49,612 nucleotides of DNA. Source: Halorubrum sp. Boch-26. GTDB taxonomy: Archaea > Halobacteriota > Halobacteria > Halobacteriales > Haloferacaceae. Below are positions 7,976 to 15,346 of this stretch, in pieces (the first letter of the stretch is position 1; each line of letters opens with the position of its first letter). The translations under genes were made by a program, and so were the position numbers. The stretch covers positions 1-49,612 of the forward strand of contig NZ_JARANT010000008.1 of assembly GCF_029889805.1 (NCBI RefSeq). The letters run 5' to 3'. The notes beneath the pieces were generated by a model, which had not been told where the DNA came from, did not search any database, and saw nothing but the letters and a program-made list of their open reading frames with translations.

Positions 7976-9541
7976 GTGATAGCGATCGTCGTTAGCCGGG
8001 CCGACAGCGCCTCTGAACACATCGGCGAGCGCCTGCTCGCGGTCGGGGACTGGGAGCGGCGCGAGGACGAAACGCGCTCCGACGCCGCGGGCGGCGGGAC
8101 CTATTACCGGACCGAGGGATTCGAGCTCCGGGAGTTCGACGACCTCCACATCGAACTCGACGACCCAGCGGCCGCGTTCGGCGGCGGGGGGGACCGCGGA
8201 GGCGCTGGAGACGCCGCCGGAGACGCGGCGCCCGACTTCCTCGTCTTCGTCTCCAGACACTCCGGGGAGACGGGCCGGCTCCTGACCGCCCACGTCACCG
8301 GGAACTTCGGCCCGGCGCCGTACGGCGGCGAGCCGGAGACGCTCGCGACCGCCGCTCCCGGCGCGGAGAAGCGCGTCGTCGAGGCCTTGGCGACGCGCGC
8401 TCCCGATGGGTACGACGTCGGTATCGAGTGCACGCACCACGGACCGACGAGCGTCTCCGTCCCCTCGCTGTTCGTCGAGCTCGGCTCCGACGAGCCGCAG
8501 TGGGAGGACTCGGGGGCGGCCGAGGCGGTCGCCCGGGCGGTCCTCGACCTACGCGGGACAGGCCCGGATCTCGTGGGTGACGGAGCTGCCGACGCGACCG
8601 ACGGGGCGGTGCAGGCGACCGACGGGGCGGTGCAGGCGACCGACGGGGCGGTGCAGGCGACCGACGGGGCAGCGCAGGTGACTGACGGGACAGCGCAGGC
8701 GACCGACGAGTCGTCCCGCCACGACGACTCCCCCCGCCACGTCGTCGGCTTCGGCGGCGGCCACTACGCGCCGCGGTTCACTCGGATCGTCCGCGACACC
8801 GCGTGGGCCGTGGGGCACGTCGGCGCCGACTGGGCGCTCGGCGAGATGGGCGCGCCCGAGGCGAACCGCGAGACGATCGATCAGGCGTTCGCGCGCAGCC
8901 GCGCCGACCGCGCCGTGATCGAGGGCGATAGACCCGACCTCGCCGCAGTCGTCGAGGCGCTCGGCCACCGCGTCGTGAGCGAGACGTGGGTCCGCGAGGT
9001 CGGCGACCGCCCGCTCCCGCTGATCGAGCGGCTGGAGGCCGATCTCGCGACCGTCGACGAGGGGCTCCGGTTCGGCGAGATCCTCCCCGCGGAGTCGGGG
9101 GCCGGCGCGATCCGGATCCGCGAGCTCCCCGACGCGCTCCTGTCGCGGGCGCAGGGGATCGACCCGGAAGCGACCCGCGAGGCGGTCGCGTCGAACGCCG
9201 TCGCCTTCGACACGGAGCAGGCCGGCACCCGCGCGGCGGGAGCGGCCGCCTTCGACGATCGCGCGGACGCTCCCGGCTACGGGGACCTCGTCGACGACCT
9301 CGCGGCGGTGCTCGCGGAGAGATACGACGCGGTCGAGGCGGGAGACGACGCGGTCGTCGCCCGCGAGGCGGCATTCGACCCCGATCTCGCGAGGGACCGC
9401 GGCGTTCCCGAGGGTCCGGCGTTCGGCCGCCTCGCCGACGGAGAGACCATCGAGGCCGACGGCGAGACGGTGGCCCCGGAGGACGTGTCGCGGTCGCGAA
9501 CTGACCGGTTCCCGATCGACGGTAAGGACACGGAAGAGTGA
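7976..9541 (+). CDS. dtdA: D-aminoacyl-tRNA deacylase (archaeal type)
   Basis: This 521-residue protein hydrolyses D-amino acids from mischarged tRNA and so protects translation. The GTG start gives MIAIVVSRADSASEHIGERL, the usual N-terminus of archaeal/plant DTD2-type enzymes. LVFVSRHSGETG-like sequence (FVSRHSGE near residue 95) and the FGGGHYAPRFT motif near residue 260 are family hallmarks. Between them, residues about 205-245 form a low-complexity linker built from a seven-residue unit, (A/V)TDGxxQ, encoded by tandem repeats. The C-terminal 120 residues end with GVPEGPAFGRL, an element common in haloarchaeal homologues. The protein is longer than the roughly 250-450 residues usual for the family because of the linker and tail. 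The stop codon lies inside a tandem duplication. Confidence 0.9.
   Translation: MIAIVVSRADSASEHIGERLLAVGDWERREDETRSDAAGGGTYYRTEGFELREFDDLHIELDDPAAAFGGGGDRGGAGDAAGDAAPDFLVFVSRHSGETGRLLTAHVTGNFGPAPYGGEPETLATAAPGAEKRVVEALATRAPDGYDVGIECTHHGPTSVSVPSLFVELGSDEPQWEDSGAAEAVARAVLDLRGTGPDLVGDGAADATDGAVQATDGAVQATDGAVQATDGAAQVTDGTAQATDESSRHDDSPRHVVGFGGGHYAPRFTRIVRDTAWAVGHVGADWALGEMGAPEANRETIDQAFARSRADRAVIEGDRPDLAAVVEALGHRVVSETWVREVGDRPLPLIERLEADLATVDEGLRFGEILPAESGAGAIRIRELPDALLSRAQGIDPEATREAVASNAVAFDTEQAGTRAAGAAAFDDRADAPGYGDLVDDLAAVLAERYDAVEAGDDAVVAREAAFDPDLARDRGVPEGPAFGRLADGETIEADGETVAPEDVSRSRTDRFPIDGKDTEE
8594..8710 (+). repeat. 21-bp in-frame tandem repeat inside dtdA
   Basis: There are five full copies and one partial copy of a 21-bp unit beginning GCGACCGACGGG, starting at 8594, 8615, 8636, 8657, 8678 and 8699. 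The first three copies are identical; the last ones have drifted. Each unit encodes seven residues. Confidence 0.95.
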
Positions 9542-9582
9542 GTCCGCCGCGGAGGGAGTGAGTCCGCCGCGGAGGGAGTGAG
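9536..9582 (+). repeat. 20-bp tandem duplication spanning the dtdA stop codon
   Basis: The 20-base unit GAGTGAGTCCGCCGCGGAGG occurs at 9536-9555 and again at 9556-9575, followed by a partial third copy. The dtdA TGA (9539-9541) lies in the first copy. Confidence 0.95.
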
Positions 9583-9671
9583 CCCGAGGGACACCGACGG
9601 TTCCGAGAGCGACCGCGCTCCCCGCGCTGGCGACGGTCTCTCGGCGTCCGACCCGCGTCAGACGATCGGGC

Positions 9672-9682
9672 AAAAATAAATA
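9672..9682 (+). promoter_or_regulatory. TATA-like element of ftsZ1
   Basis: AAAAATAAATA lies 27-37 bases before the ftsZ1 ATG at 9709 in otherwise GC-rich sequence. At this spacing the transcript would start very close to the ATG, as is common for leaderless haloarchaeal mRNAs. Confidence 0.55.
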
Positions 9683-9708
9683 CGTCCGGGTCGCAACCAC
9701 ACCACATA

Positions 9709-10863
9709 ATGGACTCTATCGTAGAGGACGCAATCGACGAAGCCGAGGAACCCCCGGCGGACGACGCCGGGGAGGCCGGCGCCGGCGCGACCGACGCGAC
9801 GACCGGCACCCCGCCACAGTCCGGCACGATGACCGACGACGAGCTGCAGGACGTCCTCCAGGACCTGCAGACGAACATCACCGTCGTCGGCTGCGGTGGC
9901 GCCGGCGGGAACACCGTTGACCGGATGACCGAGGAGGGGATCCACGGCGCGAAGCTGGTCGCCGCAAACACCGACGTCCAGCACCTCGTCAACATCGAGG
10001 CCGACACGAAGATCCTCATGGGTCAGCAGAAGACCCAGGGCCGCGGTGCCGGCTCGCTCCCGCAGGTCGGCGAGGAGGCCGCCATCGAGTCCCAAGAGGA
10101 GATTCAGGACGCCATCGACGGCTCCGACATGGTGTTCGTCACCGCCGGGCTCGGCGGCGGCACCGGCACCGGCTCCGCGCCGGTCGTCGCGAAGGCCGCT
10201 CGCGAGTCGGGCGCGCTCACCATCGCCATCGTCACGACGCCGTTCACCGCCGAGGGCGAGGTCCGCCGGACGAACGCCGAGGCCGGCCTCGAACGCCTCC
10301 GCGACGTGAGCGACACGGTCATCGTTGTCCCCAACGACCGCCTGCTCGACGCGGTCGGGAAGCTCCCGGTCCGGCAGGCGTTCAAGGTCTCCGACGAGGT
10401 GCTGATGCGCTCGGTGAAGGGGATCACCGAACTCATCACGATGCCCGGACTGGTCAACCTCGACTTCGCCGACGTTCGGACCGTCATGGAGAAGGGCGGC
10501 GTCGCGATGATCGGCCTCGGCGAGTCCGACTCCGATTCGAAGGCGCAGGACTCGGTGAAGTCCGCGCTCCGCTCGCCGCTGCTCGACGTCGACATCTCCG
10601 GCGCGAACTCCGCGCTGGTCAACGTCACGGGCGGCACGGACATGTCCATCGAAGAGGCCGAGGGCGTCGTCGAGGAGATCTACGACCGGATCGATCCCGA
10701 CGCCCGGATCATCTGGGGCACTTCCGTCGACGACGAGCTGGAGGGTCAGATGCGCACCATGATCGTCGTCACCGGCGTCGAGTCGCCGCAGATCTACGGG
10801 AGCAACGGCGAGCCGCCGGAGGGAACCGCGGCGGAGATGGAAGACATCGACTACGTGGAGTGA
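9709..10863 (+). CDS. ftsZ1: Cell division protein FtsZ1
   Basis: This 384-residue tubulin-superfamily GTPase forms the cytoskeletal ring at mid-cell. After an acidic N-terminal extension of about 55 residues, the fold begins with [15 protein letters not shown], and the tubulin signature [10 protein letters not shown] is at residues 149-158. PNDRLLD and the NxxFADV-like T7 region ([10 protein letters not shown]) follow. The N-terminus ([14 protein letters not shown]) and the downstream secE-spt5 order match haloarchaeal FtsZ1 rather than FtsZ2. In haloarchaea FtsZ1 scaffolds ring assembly together with FtsZ2. A TATA-like element lies just upstream. Confidence 0.96.
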   Translation: MDSIVEDAIDEAEEPPADDAGEAGAGATDATTGTPPQSGTMTDDELQDVLQDLQTNITVVGCGGAGGNTVDRMTEEGIHGAKLVAANTDVQHLVNIEADTKILMGQQKTQGRGAGSLPQVGEEAAIESQEEIQDAIDGSDMVFVTAGLGGGTGTGSAPVVAKAARESGALTIAIVTTPFTAEGEVRRTNAEAGLERLRDVSDTVIVVPNDRLLDAVGKLPVRQAFKVSDEVLMRSVKGITELITMPGLVNLDFADVRTVMEKGGVAMIGLGESDSDSKAQDSVKSALRSPLLDVDISGANSALVNVTGGTDMSIEEAEGVVEEIYDRIDPDARIIWGTSVDDELEGQMRTMIVVTGVESPQIYGSNGEPPEGTAAEMEDIDYVE

Positions 10864-10879
10864 CGCGTCGGCGACGCGT
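10863..10879 (+). other. Hairpin immediately after ftsZ1
   Basis: ACGCGTC-GGC-GACGCGT forms a perfect 7-bp stem with a 3-base loop starting at the last base of the stop codon. There is no following T-run, so a terminator role is doubtful. Confidence 0.5.
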
Positions 10880-10941
10880 CGCGTCCCGATAGAGTCCCTT
10901 CTCGCGGTTTCGCTCTCGGGTCCATCGGATCGGCCCGCATC

Positions 10942-10953
10942 AAAAGGTAAAAA
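10942..10953 (+). promoter_or_regulatory. TATA-like element of secE
   Basis: An A-rich stretch (AAAAGGTAAAAA) lies about 28-39 bases before the secE ATG and is the only A/T-rich patch in the ftsZ1-secE spacer. It suggests that secE-spt5 has its own promoter besides any read-through from ftsZ1. Confidence 0.45.
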
Positions 10954-10980
10954 CCGTCTCGCCTCGAAACCCGTCGTAAC

Positions 10981-11157
10981 ATGGACGTTCCGTACGACCT
11001 CAACAGCTACGTTCGGGTGCTGAAGCTGGCGAGCACGCCGAGCCCCGACGAGTTCCTCCAGGTGTCGAAGATCGCCGGCGCCGGCATCCTCCTCGTCGGC
11101 TTCATCGGATTCCTGATGTTCGCGATCATGAGCCTCCTGCCGGGGGTCGGCGTCTGA
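10981..11157 (+). CDS. secE: Protein translocase subunit SecE (Sec61 gamma)
   Basis: This is a 58-residue tail-anchored protein (MDVPYDLNSYVRVLKLASTP...). A short amphipathic N-terminal helix (SYVRVLKLASTPSPDEFLQVSK) is followed by one transmembrane segment at about residues 31-53. This is the expected size and layout of archaeal SecE, which clamps SecY in the translocon. The TGA overlaps the ATG of spt5 by one base (TGATG), so translation is coupled. The ftsZ1-secE-spt5 order is conserved in haloarchaea and supports the call. Confidence 0.93.
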   Translation: MDVPYDLNSYVRVLKLASTPSPDEFLQVSKIAGAGILLVGFIGFLMFAIMSLLPGVGV

Positions 11158-11609
11158 TGCCGATCTTCTCGGTCAAGACCACTGCGAGCCAAGAGCGCAC
11201 CGTCGCCGACATGCTCGCGGAGAAGGAGATGCCGGAGATCCAGGCGGTCATCGCCCCCGACCAGCTCACGAGCTACGTGATGGTCGAGGCGACGGACGGC
11301 AGCGTGTTCGCCCGGATCCTCGACGAGATCCCGCACGCCCGCGGCGTCATTCAGGGCTCCGAGGGACCGGCCCGGAGTCCCTTCTCCGAGGTCGAACACT
11401 TCCTCTCGCCGACCCCCGACGTCGAGGGGATCGCCGAGGGCGACATCGTCGAGCTGATCGCCGGGCCGTTTAAAGGAGAGAAGGCCCGCGTCCAGCGCAT
11501 CGACGAGGGGAAAGACCAGGTGACCGTCGAGCTGTACGAGGCGACCGTCCCGATCCCTGTCACCGTCCGCGGCGACCAGATCCGCGTGCTCGACTCCGAC
11601 GAGCGCTGA
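11157..11609 (+). CDS. spt5: Transcription elongation factor Spt5 (NusG-like)
   Basis: This 150-residue protein has an NGN domain (about residues 1-85, MPIFSVKTTASQERTVADML) and a C-terminal KOW domain (about 90-125, DIVELIAGPFKGEKARV). It binds the RNA polymerase clamp across the DNA channel and aids processivity, usually with Spt4. Archaeal Spt5 is normally about 145-150 residues, so the gene is full length. Its start overlaps the secE stop. Pyrimidine-rich sequence downstream (11656-11670) could contribute to termination, and a short tandem repeat follows. Confidence 0.96.
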   Translation: MPIFSVKTTASQERTVADMLAEKEMPEIQAVIAPDQLTSYVMVEATDGSVFARILDEIPHARGVIQGSEGPARSPFSEVEHFLSPTPDVEGIAEGDIVELIAGPFKGEKARVQRIDEGKDQVTVELYEATVPIPVTVRGDQIRVLDSDER

Positions 11610-11677
11610 TCGGCCGACTCCCGTTCCCTCTCCGTCCTCCTCTTTCGTCCCCACGTCGCGTCTTTCTTTGCGCCCTC

Positions 11678-11729
11678 TCGCACCGAGCTTCCGCGCTTTC
11701 GCACCGAGTTTCCGTGCTCTCGCACCGAG
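11678..11729. repeat. 21-bp tandem repeat after spt5
   Basis: TCGCACCGAG recurs at 11678, 11699 and 11720 with similar spacer sequence (TTCCGxGCT) between, giving two full units and one partial unit with a period of 21 bases. It lies between the spt5 stop and the artA promoter region and is not translated in either neighbour. Confidence 0.85.
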
Positions 11730-11792
11730 CGACCCGCGACGGATCGTCGGCAACGACAAGGGCTTTATTCGACGACGACCGACGGTTCGGAC

Positions 11793-12755
11793 ATGTTCGG
11801 TCCCGGCCTGTCGGCGGTCGTGAGCTTGGTTCCCAACACGTTCACGTTCGCTTGGATCGTCGCGATCCTCTTTGCGGCGTCGTGGCTGCTCGACAGCCGC
11901 AGGCTGGCGGCGGGCCGGTCGCTCGCGGCGGGGACGTGGGCGCTGTTCGGGCTCTTCTGGCTGACGACGGTCCCGTACTTCGCGCTCGAACACCAGAGCT
12001 ACGTCGAGTCGATCTTGGCGCTCGTCGGCGTTCCGGCCTGCACCTACGCCGGTTACCTGCTGTACGACGGCCGCGCCTCGCTGTTCACGCTCACCCGGGC
12101 GATCGCGATCATGCTGTTCATCTACCTCCCGTTCGAGACGATCCCGGCGTTCTCGATCGCGGGCGTCGCGTTCCCCGAACCGCGGCAGATCCTCATCGAG
12201 GCCGTCGCGACGCAGACGGGATTCCTCATCGACCTGCTCGGTTACGCGCCGGAGCGCGTGATAAGCTCCGAGGGGTACGACGCGGCGTACGCGTGGACGC
12301 TCGCTGACGGCCACACGGTCACGATCCACGTCGTGTTGGCGTGTACGGGGCTCGGGAGCATGGCGATCTTCGGCGGCCTCGTCGCCGCCGTGCAGGCGCC
12401 GCTCTCGCGCAAGCTCCGCGCGCTCGCGGTGTCGATCCCGCTCATCTACGTGCTCAACATCCTCCGGACGACGTTCATCTCCGTCGTCGCGGGCAACCAG
12501 TACATGCAGTGGCAGACCGACCTCGTGCTCGCGATGTTCGGCGCGACCGACCCGTACCGGGTCTCCTTCCTCATCTCCGACCGGATCATGAGCCAGCTCC
12601 TCGCGGTCGTCGCGCTGATCGCGATCACGTTCCTCGCGGTGCGGGAGCTCCCGGAGCTCGCGGTCATCCTGGAAGACGTCCTCTACCTGCTCACGGGCGA
12701 GGAACACGACTTGACGGAGTCGCTGGACCTGCCGCGAGAGCCGACGAACCGCTGA
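11793..12755 (+). CDS. artA: Archaeosortase A
   Basis: This 320-residue protein has about eight transmembrane segments. The exosortase/archaeosortase catalytic triad is visible: Cys184 in VLACTGLGSM, Arg225 in LNILRTTF and Arg264 in SDRIMSQ. ArtA recognises PGF-CTERM proteins at the membrane, removes the C-terminal helix and allows lipid attachment of surface proteins such as S-layer glycoproteins. The gene follows spt5 by 183 bases on the same strand. A predicted substrate is encoded at 24212-25456, and the partial surface protein at 1-1546 may be another. The acidic C-terminal tail of about 30 residues is cytoplasmic. Confidence 0.95.
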   Translation: MFGPGLSAVVSLVPNTFTFAWIVAILFAASWLLDSRRLAAGRSLAAGTWALFGLFWLTTVPYFALEHQSYVESILALVGVPACTYAGYLLYDGRASLFTLTRAIAIMLFIYLPFETIPAFSIAGVAFPEPRQILIEAVATQTGFLIDLLGYAPERVISSEGYDAAYAWTLADGHTVTIHVVLACTGLGSMAIFGGLVAAVQAPLSRKLRALAVSIPLIYVLNILRTTFISVVAGNQYMQWQTDLVLAMFGATDPYRVSFLISDRIMSQLLAVVALIAITFLAVRELPELAVILEDVLYLLTGEEHDLTESLDLPREPTNR

Positions 12756-12793
12756 GTTGGATCGCGTGTGTCGGTTTCCGCCCCGCCGCCGCC

Positions 12794-12824
12794 GACTACA
12801 TAGTCCTCTATAGAAAACTATAGG
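12794..12824. promoter_or_regulatory. Cluster of short inverted repeats upstream of the MgtC-like gene
   Basis: GACTA-CA-TAGTC (12794-12805) is followed by CTATAG-AAAA-CTATAG (12808-12823). These A/T-rich palindromes lie 80-110 bases before the GTG at 12905 and could include a promoter and operator. This is inferred from symmetry only. Confidence 0.4.
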
Positions 12825-12904
12825 CGTATTTGTGTGATATACCGACGCATGCCGGAGACCGTTCGCGCGGCGCGTCGACGCCGCGGCGGGGCAGGTGACC
12901 GGCC

Positions 12905-14152
12905 GTGTTGAGCGCGGTCGACCCCCTCGTCTACCTCCAGACCAACGTCGCGAAGCTGGTCTTGGCGACCGCGCTCGGACTGTTTCTCGGACTCGAACGG
13001 GAGTGGTCCCACAAGTCGGCCGGGATCCGCACGTTCGCGCTGATCGCCCTTGCGGCGGCGGTGTTCTCACTGCTCGACGGCGGCGGGCTCCTGATCGTCG
13101 GCGGCGCGCTCATCGTCGCCAGCGCGGTGCTGTTAGCGGTCCGGAGCTTCGTCGAGGAAGGCGTCGACGGCCTCTCGCTCACCACGTCGGTGTCGATGCT
13201 CGTCACGTACGGGGTCGGGGCGCTCGTCGCCGAGGCGTTCTTCATCGAGGCGGTGACGGTGGCGATGCTCTCCTCGCTTTTACTCGTGCTGAAGCGGGAG
13301 CTCCACCAGTTCGCGTGGGGGCTCTCCCGCGAGGAGGTCCGCAGCGCGGTGGAGTTCACCATCCTCGCGTTCGTCGTCTTTCCGCTGCTCCCCGCGGAGA
13401 CGATCGACCCCTGGGGCGCGGTCCAGCCGCGGCTCATCTGGTCGCTCGTCGTCGCAGTCAGCGCCATCGGCTTCGTCAACTACGTGCTCGTGAAGCGGTA
13501 CCAGGGGCGCGGCTACGCGGTCACCGGCTTCTTCGGGGGGCTCGTGAACTCGACGGCGGTCGTCGCGGAGATGGCCAAACGCGCGAAGGGTCGGGGCGAC
13601 GCGCTCGACCTCGCGGTCGGGTCGATACTGCTGGCGAACGCCGCGATGGCCCTGCGGAACGCCGCGGTCGTCGCCGCCTTCGTTCCGGAGGCCGCCGTGG
13701 TGGTCGGCGCGCCGCTCGGTGCGGTCACCATCGCCGGCGTGTCGATCGCGATATGGAGGAGCGACTGGCGGACGACCATGGAGGCGGAGCTCACCTCCCC
13801 GTTCAGCCTCCGGAACGCCCTGACGTTCGGCGCGCTGTTCCTCGCGGTCCTCCTCATCTCCGCCGGCGCGGAGCGGACCTTCGGCGCTGGCGGATTCGTC
13901 GCCACATCGTTCCTCGCGGGGCTCGTCTCCTCCGGGACCGCGACGACGACCGCGGTCTCGCTGCTCGGTACCGGACAGATAACGGTCGACACCGCGGTCG
14001 CGGGCGTCGTCGCCGGAACGGCCGCGAGCATCGTGGTCAAGACGGCGTTCGCGGCGAGCTTGGCCCGCGAGCTGCTTCGCCCGGTGCTGCTCTGGAACCT
14101 CGTGTTGTTCGCCGTCGGCGTCGCGGTCGGCGTCCCGCTGCTCCTGTTTTAA
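12905..14152 (+). CDS. MgtC/SapB and DUF4010 membrane protein
   Basis: This 415-residue protein starts at a GTG. The N-terminal part (residues about 15-150) has the MgtC/SapB signature, GLEREWSHKSAGIRT at 29-43, with four to five transmembrane segments. The C-terminal part (about 175-410) is a DUF4010 membrane domain with GFFGGLVNSTAVVAEMA, LANAAMALRN and FLAGLVSSGTATTTA motifs. Fusions of this type are widespread in prokaryotes. MgtC proteins are linked to Mg2+ homeostasis and inhibition of ATP synthase in bacteria, but the function of the fusion is not established. A T-run at 14164-14168 shortly after the stop may act as terminator. Confidence 0.88.
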   Translation: MLSAVDPLVYLQTNVAKLVLATALGLFLGLEREWSHKSAGIRTFALIALAAAVFSLLDGGGLLIVGGALIVASAVLLAVRSFVEEGVDGLSLTTSVSMLVTYGVGALVAEAFFIEAVTVAMLSSLLLVLKRELHQFAWGLSREEVRSAVEFTILAFVVFPLLPAETIDPWGAVQPRLIWSLVVAVSAIGFVNYVLVKRYQGRGYAVTGFFGGLVNSTAVVAEMAKRAKGRGDALDLAVGSILLANAAMALRNAAVVAAFVPEAAVVVGAPLGAVTIAGVSIAIWRSDWRTTMEAELTSPFSLRNALTFGALFLAVLLISAGAERTFGAGGFVATSFLAGLVSSGTATTTAVSLLGTGQITVDTAVAGVVAGTAASIVVKTAFAASLARELLRPVLLWNLVLFAVGVAVGVPLLLF

Positions 14153-14183
14153 CGGGCGCTGCGTTTTTCGTGCGCTCCGCGAC

Positions 14184-14558
14184 TCACGAGAGGTGCGCCG
14201 CCACGTCGGTCGAGGAGACCATGCCCACGTAGTCGTCGTCGACGACCGGGAGGTGTTTGACGCCGTACATCGTCATCATCGCGGCGACCTCCTCCATCAT
14301 GAGGTCCGGCGTCACCGTCTCCACGTTCTCGGTCATCACGTCGCGGACGACGGCCTCGTCGAGGTCGCGGTCGGCCGCGACGGCGCCGATGATGTCGCTC
14401 TGGGTGACGATACAGCCGCCGCCCGTCGTCACGACGAGCGCGCTGATGTCGTCGTCGGCCATCCGACGCGCGGCCCCGCGGAGCGGCTCGTCCGCCCCGA
14501 TCGTCTCCAGCGGCGTCGACATGACCTCGCTAACGCGGGTTCGGTCGTTTAAATCCAT
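14184..14558 (-). CDS. Stand-alone CBS-domain pair protein
   Basis: This 124-residue protein consists of two CBS motifs with nothing else. The first is at about residues 8-60 (VSEVMSTPLETIGADEPL ... VTQSDIIGAV) and the second at about 67-122 (VRDVMTENVETVTPD ... HLPVVDDDYVGMVSSTDV). CBS pairs bind adenine nucleotides or S-adenosylmethionine and regulate partner proteins. It is paralogous to the CBS protein at 15314-15712, sharing the ending VGxVSxTD. It is convergent with the MgtC-like gene, with only 31 bases between stops. Confidence 0.9.
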   Translation of the reverse strand: MDLNDRTRVSEVMSTPLETIGADEPLRGAARRMADDDISALVVTTGGGCIVTQSDIIGAVAADRDLDEAVVRDVMTENVETVTPDLMMEEVAAMMTMYGVKHLPVVDDDYVGMVSSTDVAAHLS

Positions 14559-14677
14559 ACCATGTCGTGTGCTATCAGGTCGGATTACTCTTCCGGTGCA
14601 CGATCATCTCCGACTCGTCCGACGGTTTCTGCGACCGGCCGCCGGCTTCTCGGCGGGCCTGACACGCTCGGACGAGC

Positions 14678-14687
14678 ATATATACGC
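14678..14687 (+). promoter_or_regulatory. TATA-like element of the small membrane gene pair
   Basis: CATATATACG at this position lies about 22-31 bases before the ATG at 14709 and is the only strong A/T block in the spacer. The spacing suggests a leaderless transcript. Confidence 0.55.
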
Positions 14688-14708
14688 GTCCACCTCCGTA
14701 CTGTTCAT

Positions 14709-14966
14709 ATGACAGGGGTTCTCAGTTCACTGGACGATTTCGGAACGCGGTCGCTGCTCACGCACGCCATCATGTCGGTGACGCTCCCGTTGGGATTCCT
14801 CATCGGGCTTACCGTGGACTCGCAGCTCGGGTTAGTGTCGTTCGTCGCGCTGTTGAACTTCACCGCGGGGATGTGGATCTGCCAGTCGATCCACTCGCTC
14901 GGCGCGGAGGCAAGCGAGGACGGATACGACGGCGTCATCAACGAGCTCAGAGCCTATGTCCGGTGA
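14709..14966 (+). CDS. Small membrane protein of unknown function
   Basis: This 85-residue protein has its start placed at MTGVLSSLDDF because a TATA-like block lies at the right distance before it; an in-frame upstream ATG would read through the promoter. Two hydrophobic segments lie at about residues 18-34 and 40-60, with an acidic tail (EASEDGYDGVINELRAYVR). Its stop lies inside the next gene, an 11-base overlap, so the two small membrane proteins are probably co-translated and may form a complex. No family is recognised. Confidence 0.72.
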   Translation: MTGVLSSLDDFGTRSLLTHAIMSVTLPLGFLIGLTVDSQLGLVSFVALLNFTAGMWICQSIHSLGAEASEDGYDGVINELRAYVR

Positions 14967-15183
14967 CGACGGAATCGACGCCGGGCGGCTCGGGCGTCTG
15001 CTGCTGTTGATCGGATTCGTCACGGCGGTCTCGCTGCTGACGTCCGCGCGGGTCCTCCCGAGCGACCTGTTCTCCGTCGCCGTCGTCGCCATCGGGAGCA
15101 TCGCGCTCGTCACCGCGATAATCGGCTTCCTGATCGCGGCGGGCGCGACGTACGACGAACAGGTGTCCGCGTCGAACCGCTAG
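14956..15183 (+). CDS. Small two-helix membrane protein
   Basis: This 75-residue protein (MSGDDGIDAGRLG...) has two clear hydrophobic segments at about residues 14-30 and 38-62 and a short polar tail. Its ATG overlaps the preceding small membrane gene by 11 bases. The pair sits between two divergently oriented CBS genes, which hints at, but does not show, a regulated membrane complex. No family is recognised. Confidence 0.72.
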   Translation: MSGDDGIDAGRLGRLLLLIGFVTAVSLLTSARVLPSDLFSVAVVAIGSIALVTAIIGFLIAAGATYDEQVSASNR

Positions 15184-15250
15184 CCGGTCGGGGATCGGCG
15201 ACGGGGGCACGTCCTGTCCCCCCGTACGGCTCGTCGTTGAATCGAGGGTG

Positions 15251-15346
15251 CGCCGTCAGCGTCGGTGTTCCGAGATATACGCCGTCAGCGTCGGTGTTCC
15301 GAGATATACGCCGTCAGCGTCGGTGTTCCGAGATATACGCCGTCAG
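15251..15346. repeat. 29-bp tandem repeat at the 3' end of a CBS gene
   Basis: Three identical full copies begin at 15251, 15280 and 15309, with a fourth partial copy at 15338-15346. The unit contains GCCGTCAGCGTCGGTGTTCC and ends GAGATATA. The copy starting at 15309 encodes the last residues and stop of the CBS gene on the minus strand; the others lie beyond the stop. The period is not a multiple of three. Confidence 0.97.

Noticed and set aside
7976-9541. Frameshift or fusion in dtdA to explain its length
   Set aside because: The frame is continuous; extra length is accounted for by the repeat linker and a C-terminal element seen in other haloarchaeal homologues.
15251-15346. Possible CRISPR array
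   Set aside because: The 29-bp units follow one another directly with no spacers and include the end of a CBS gene.
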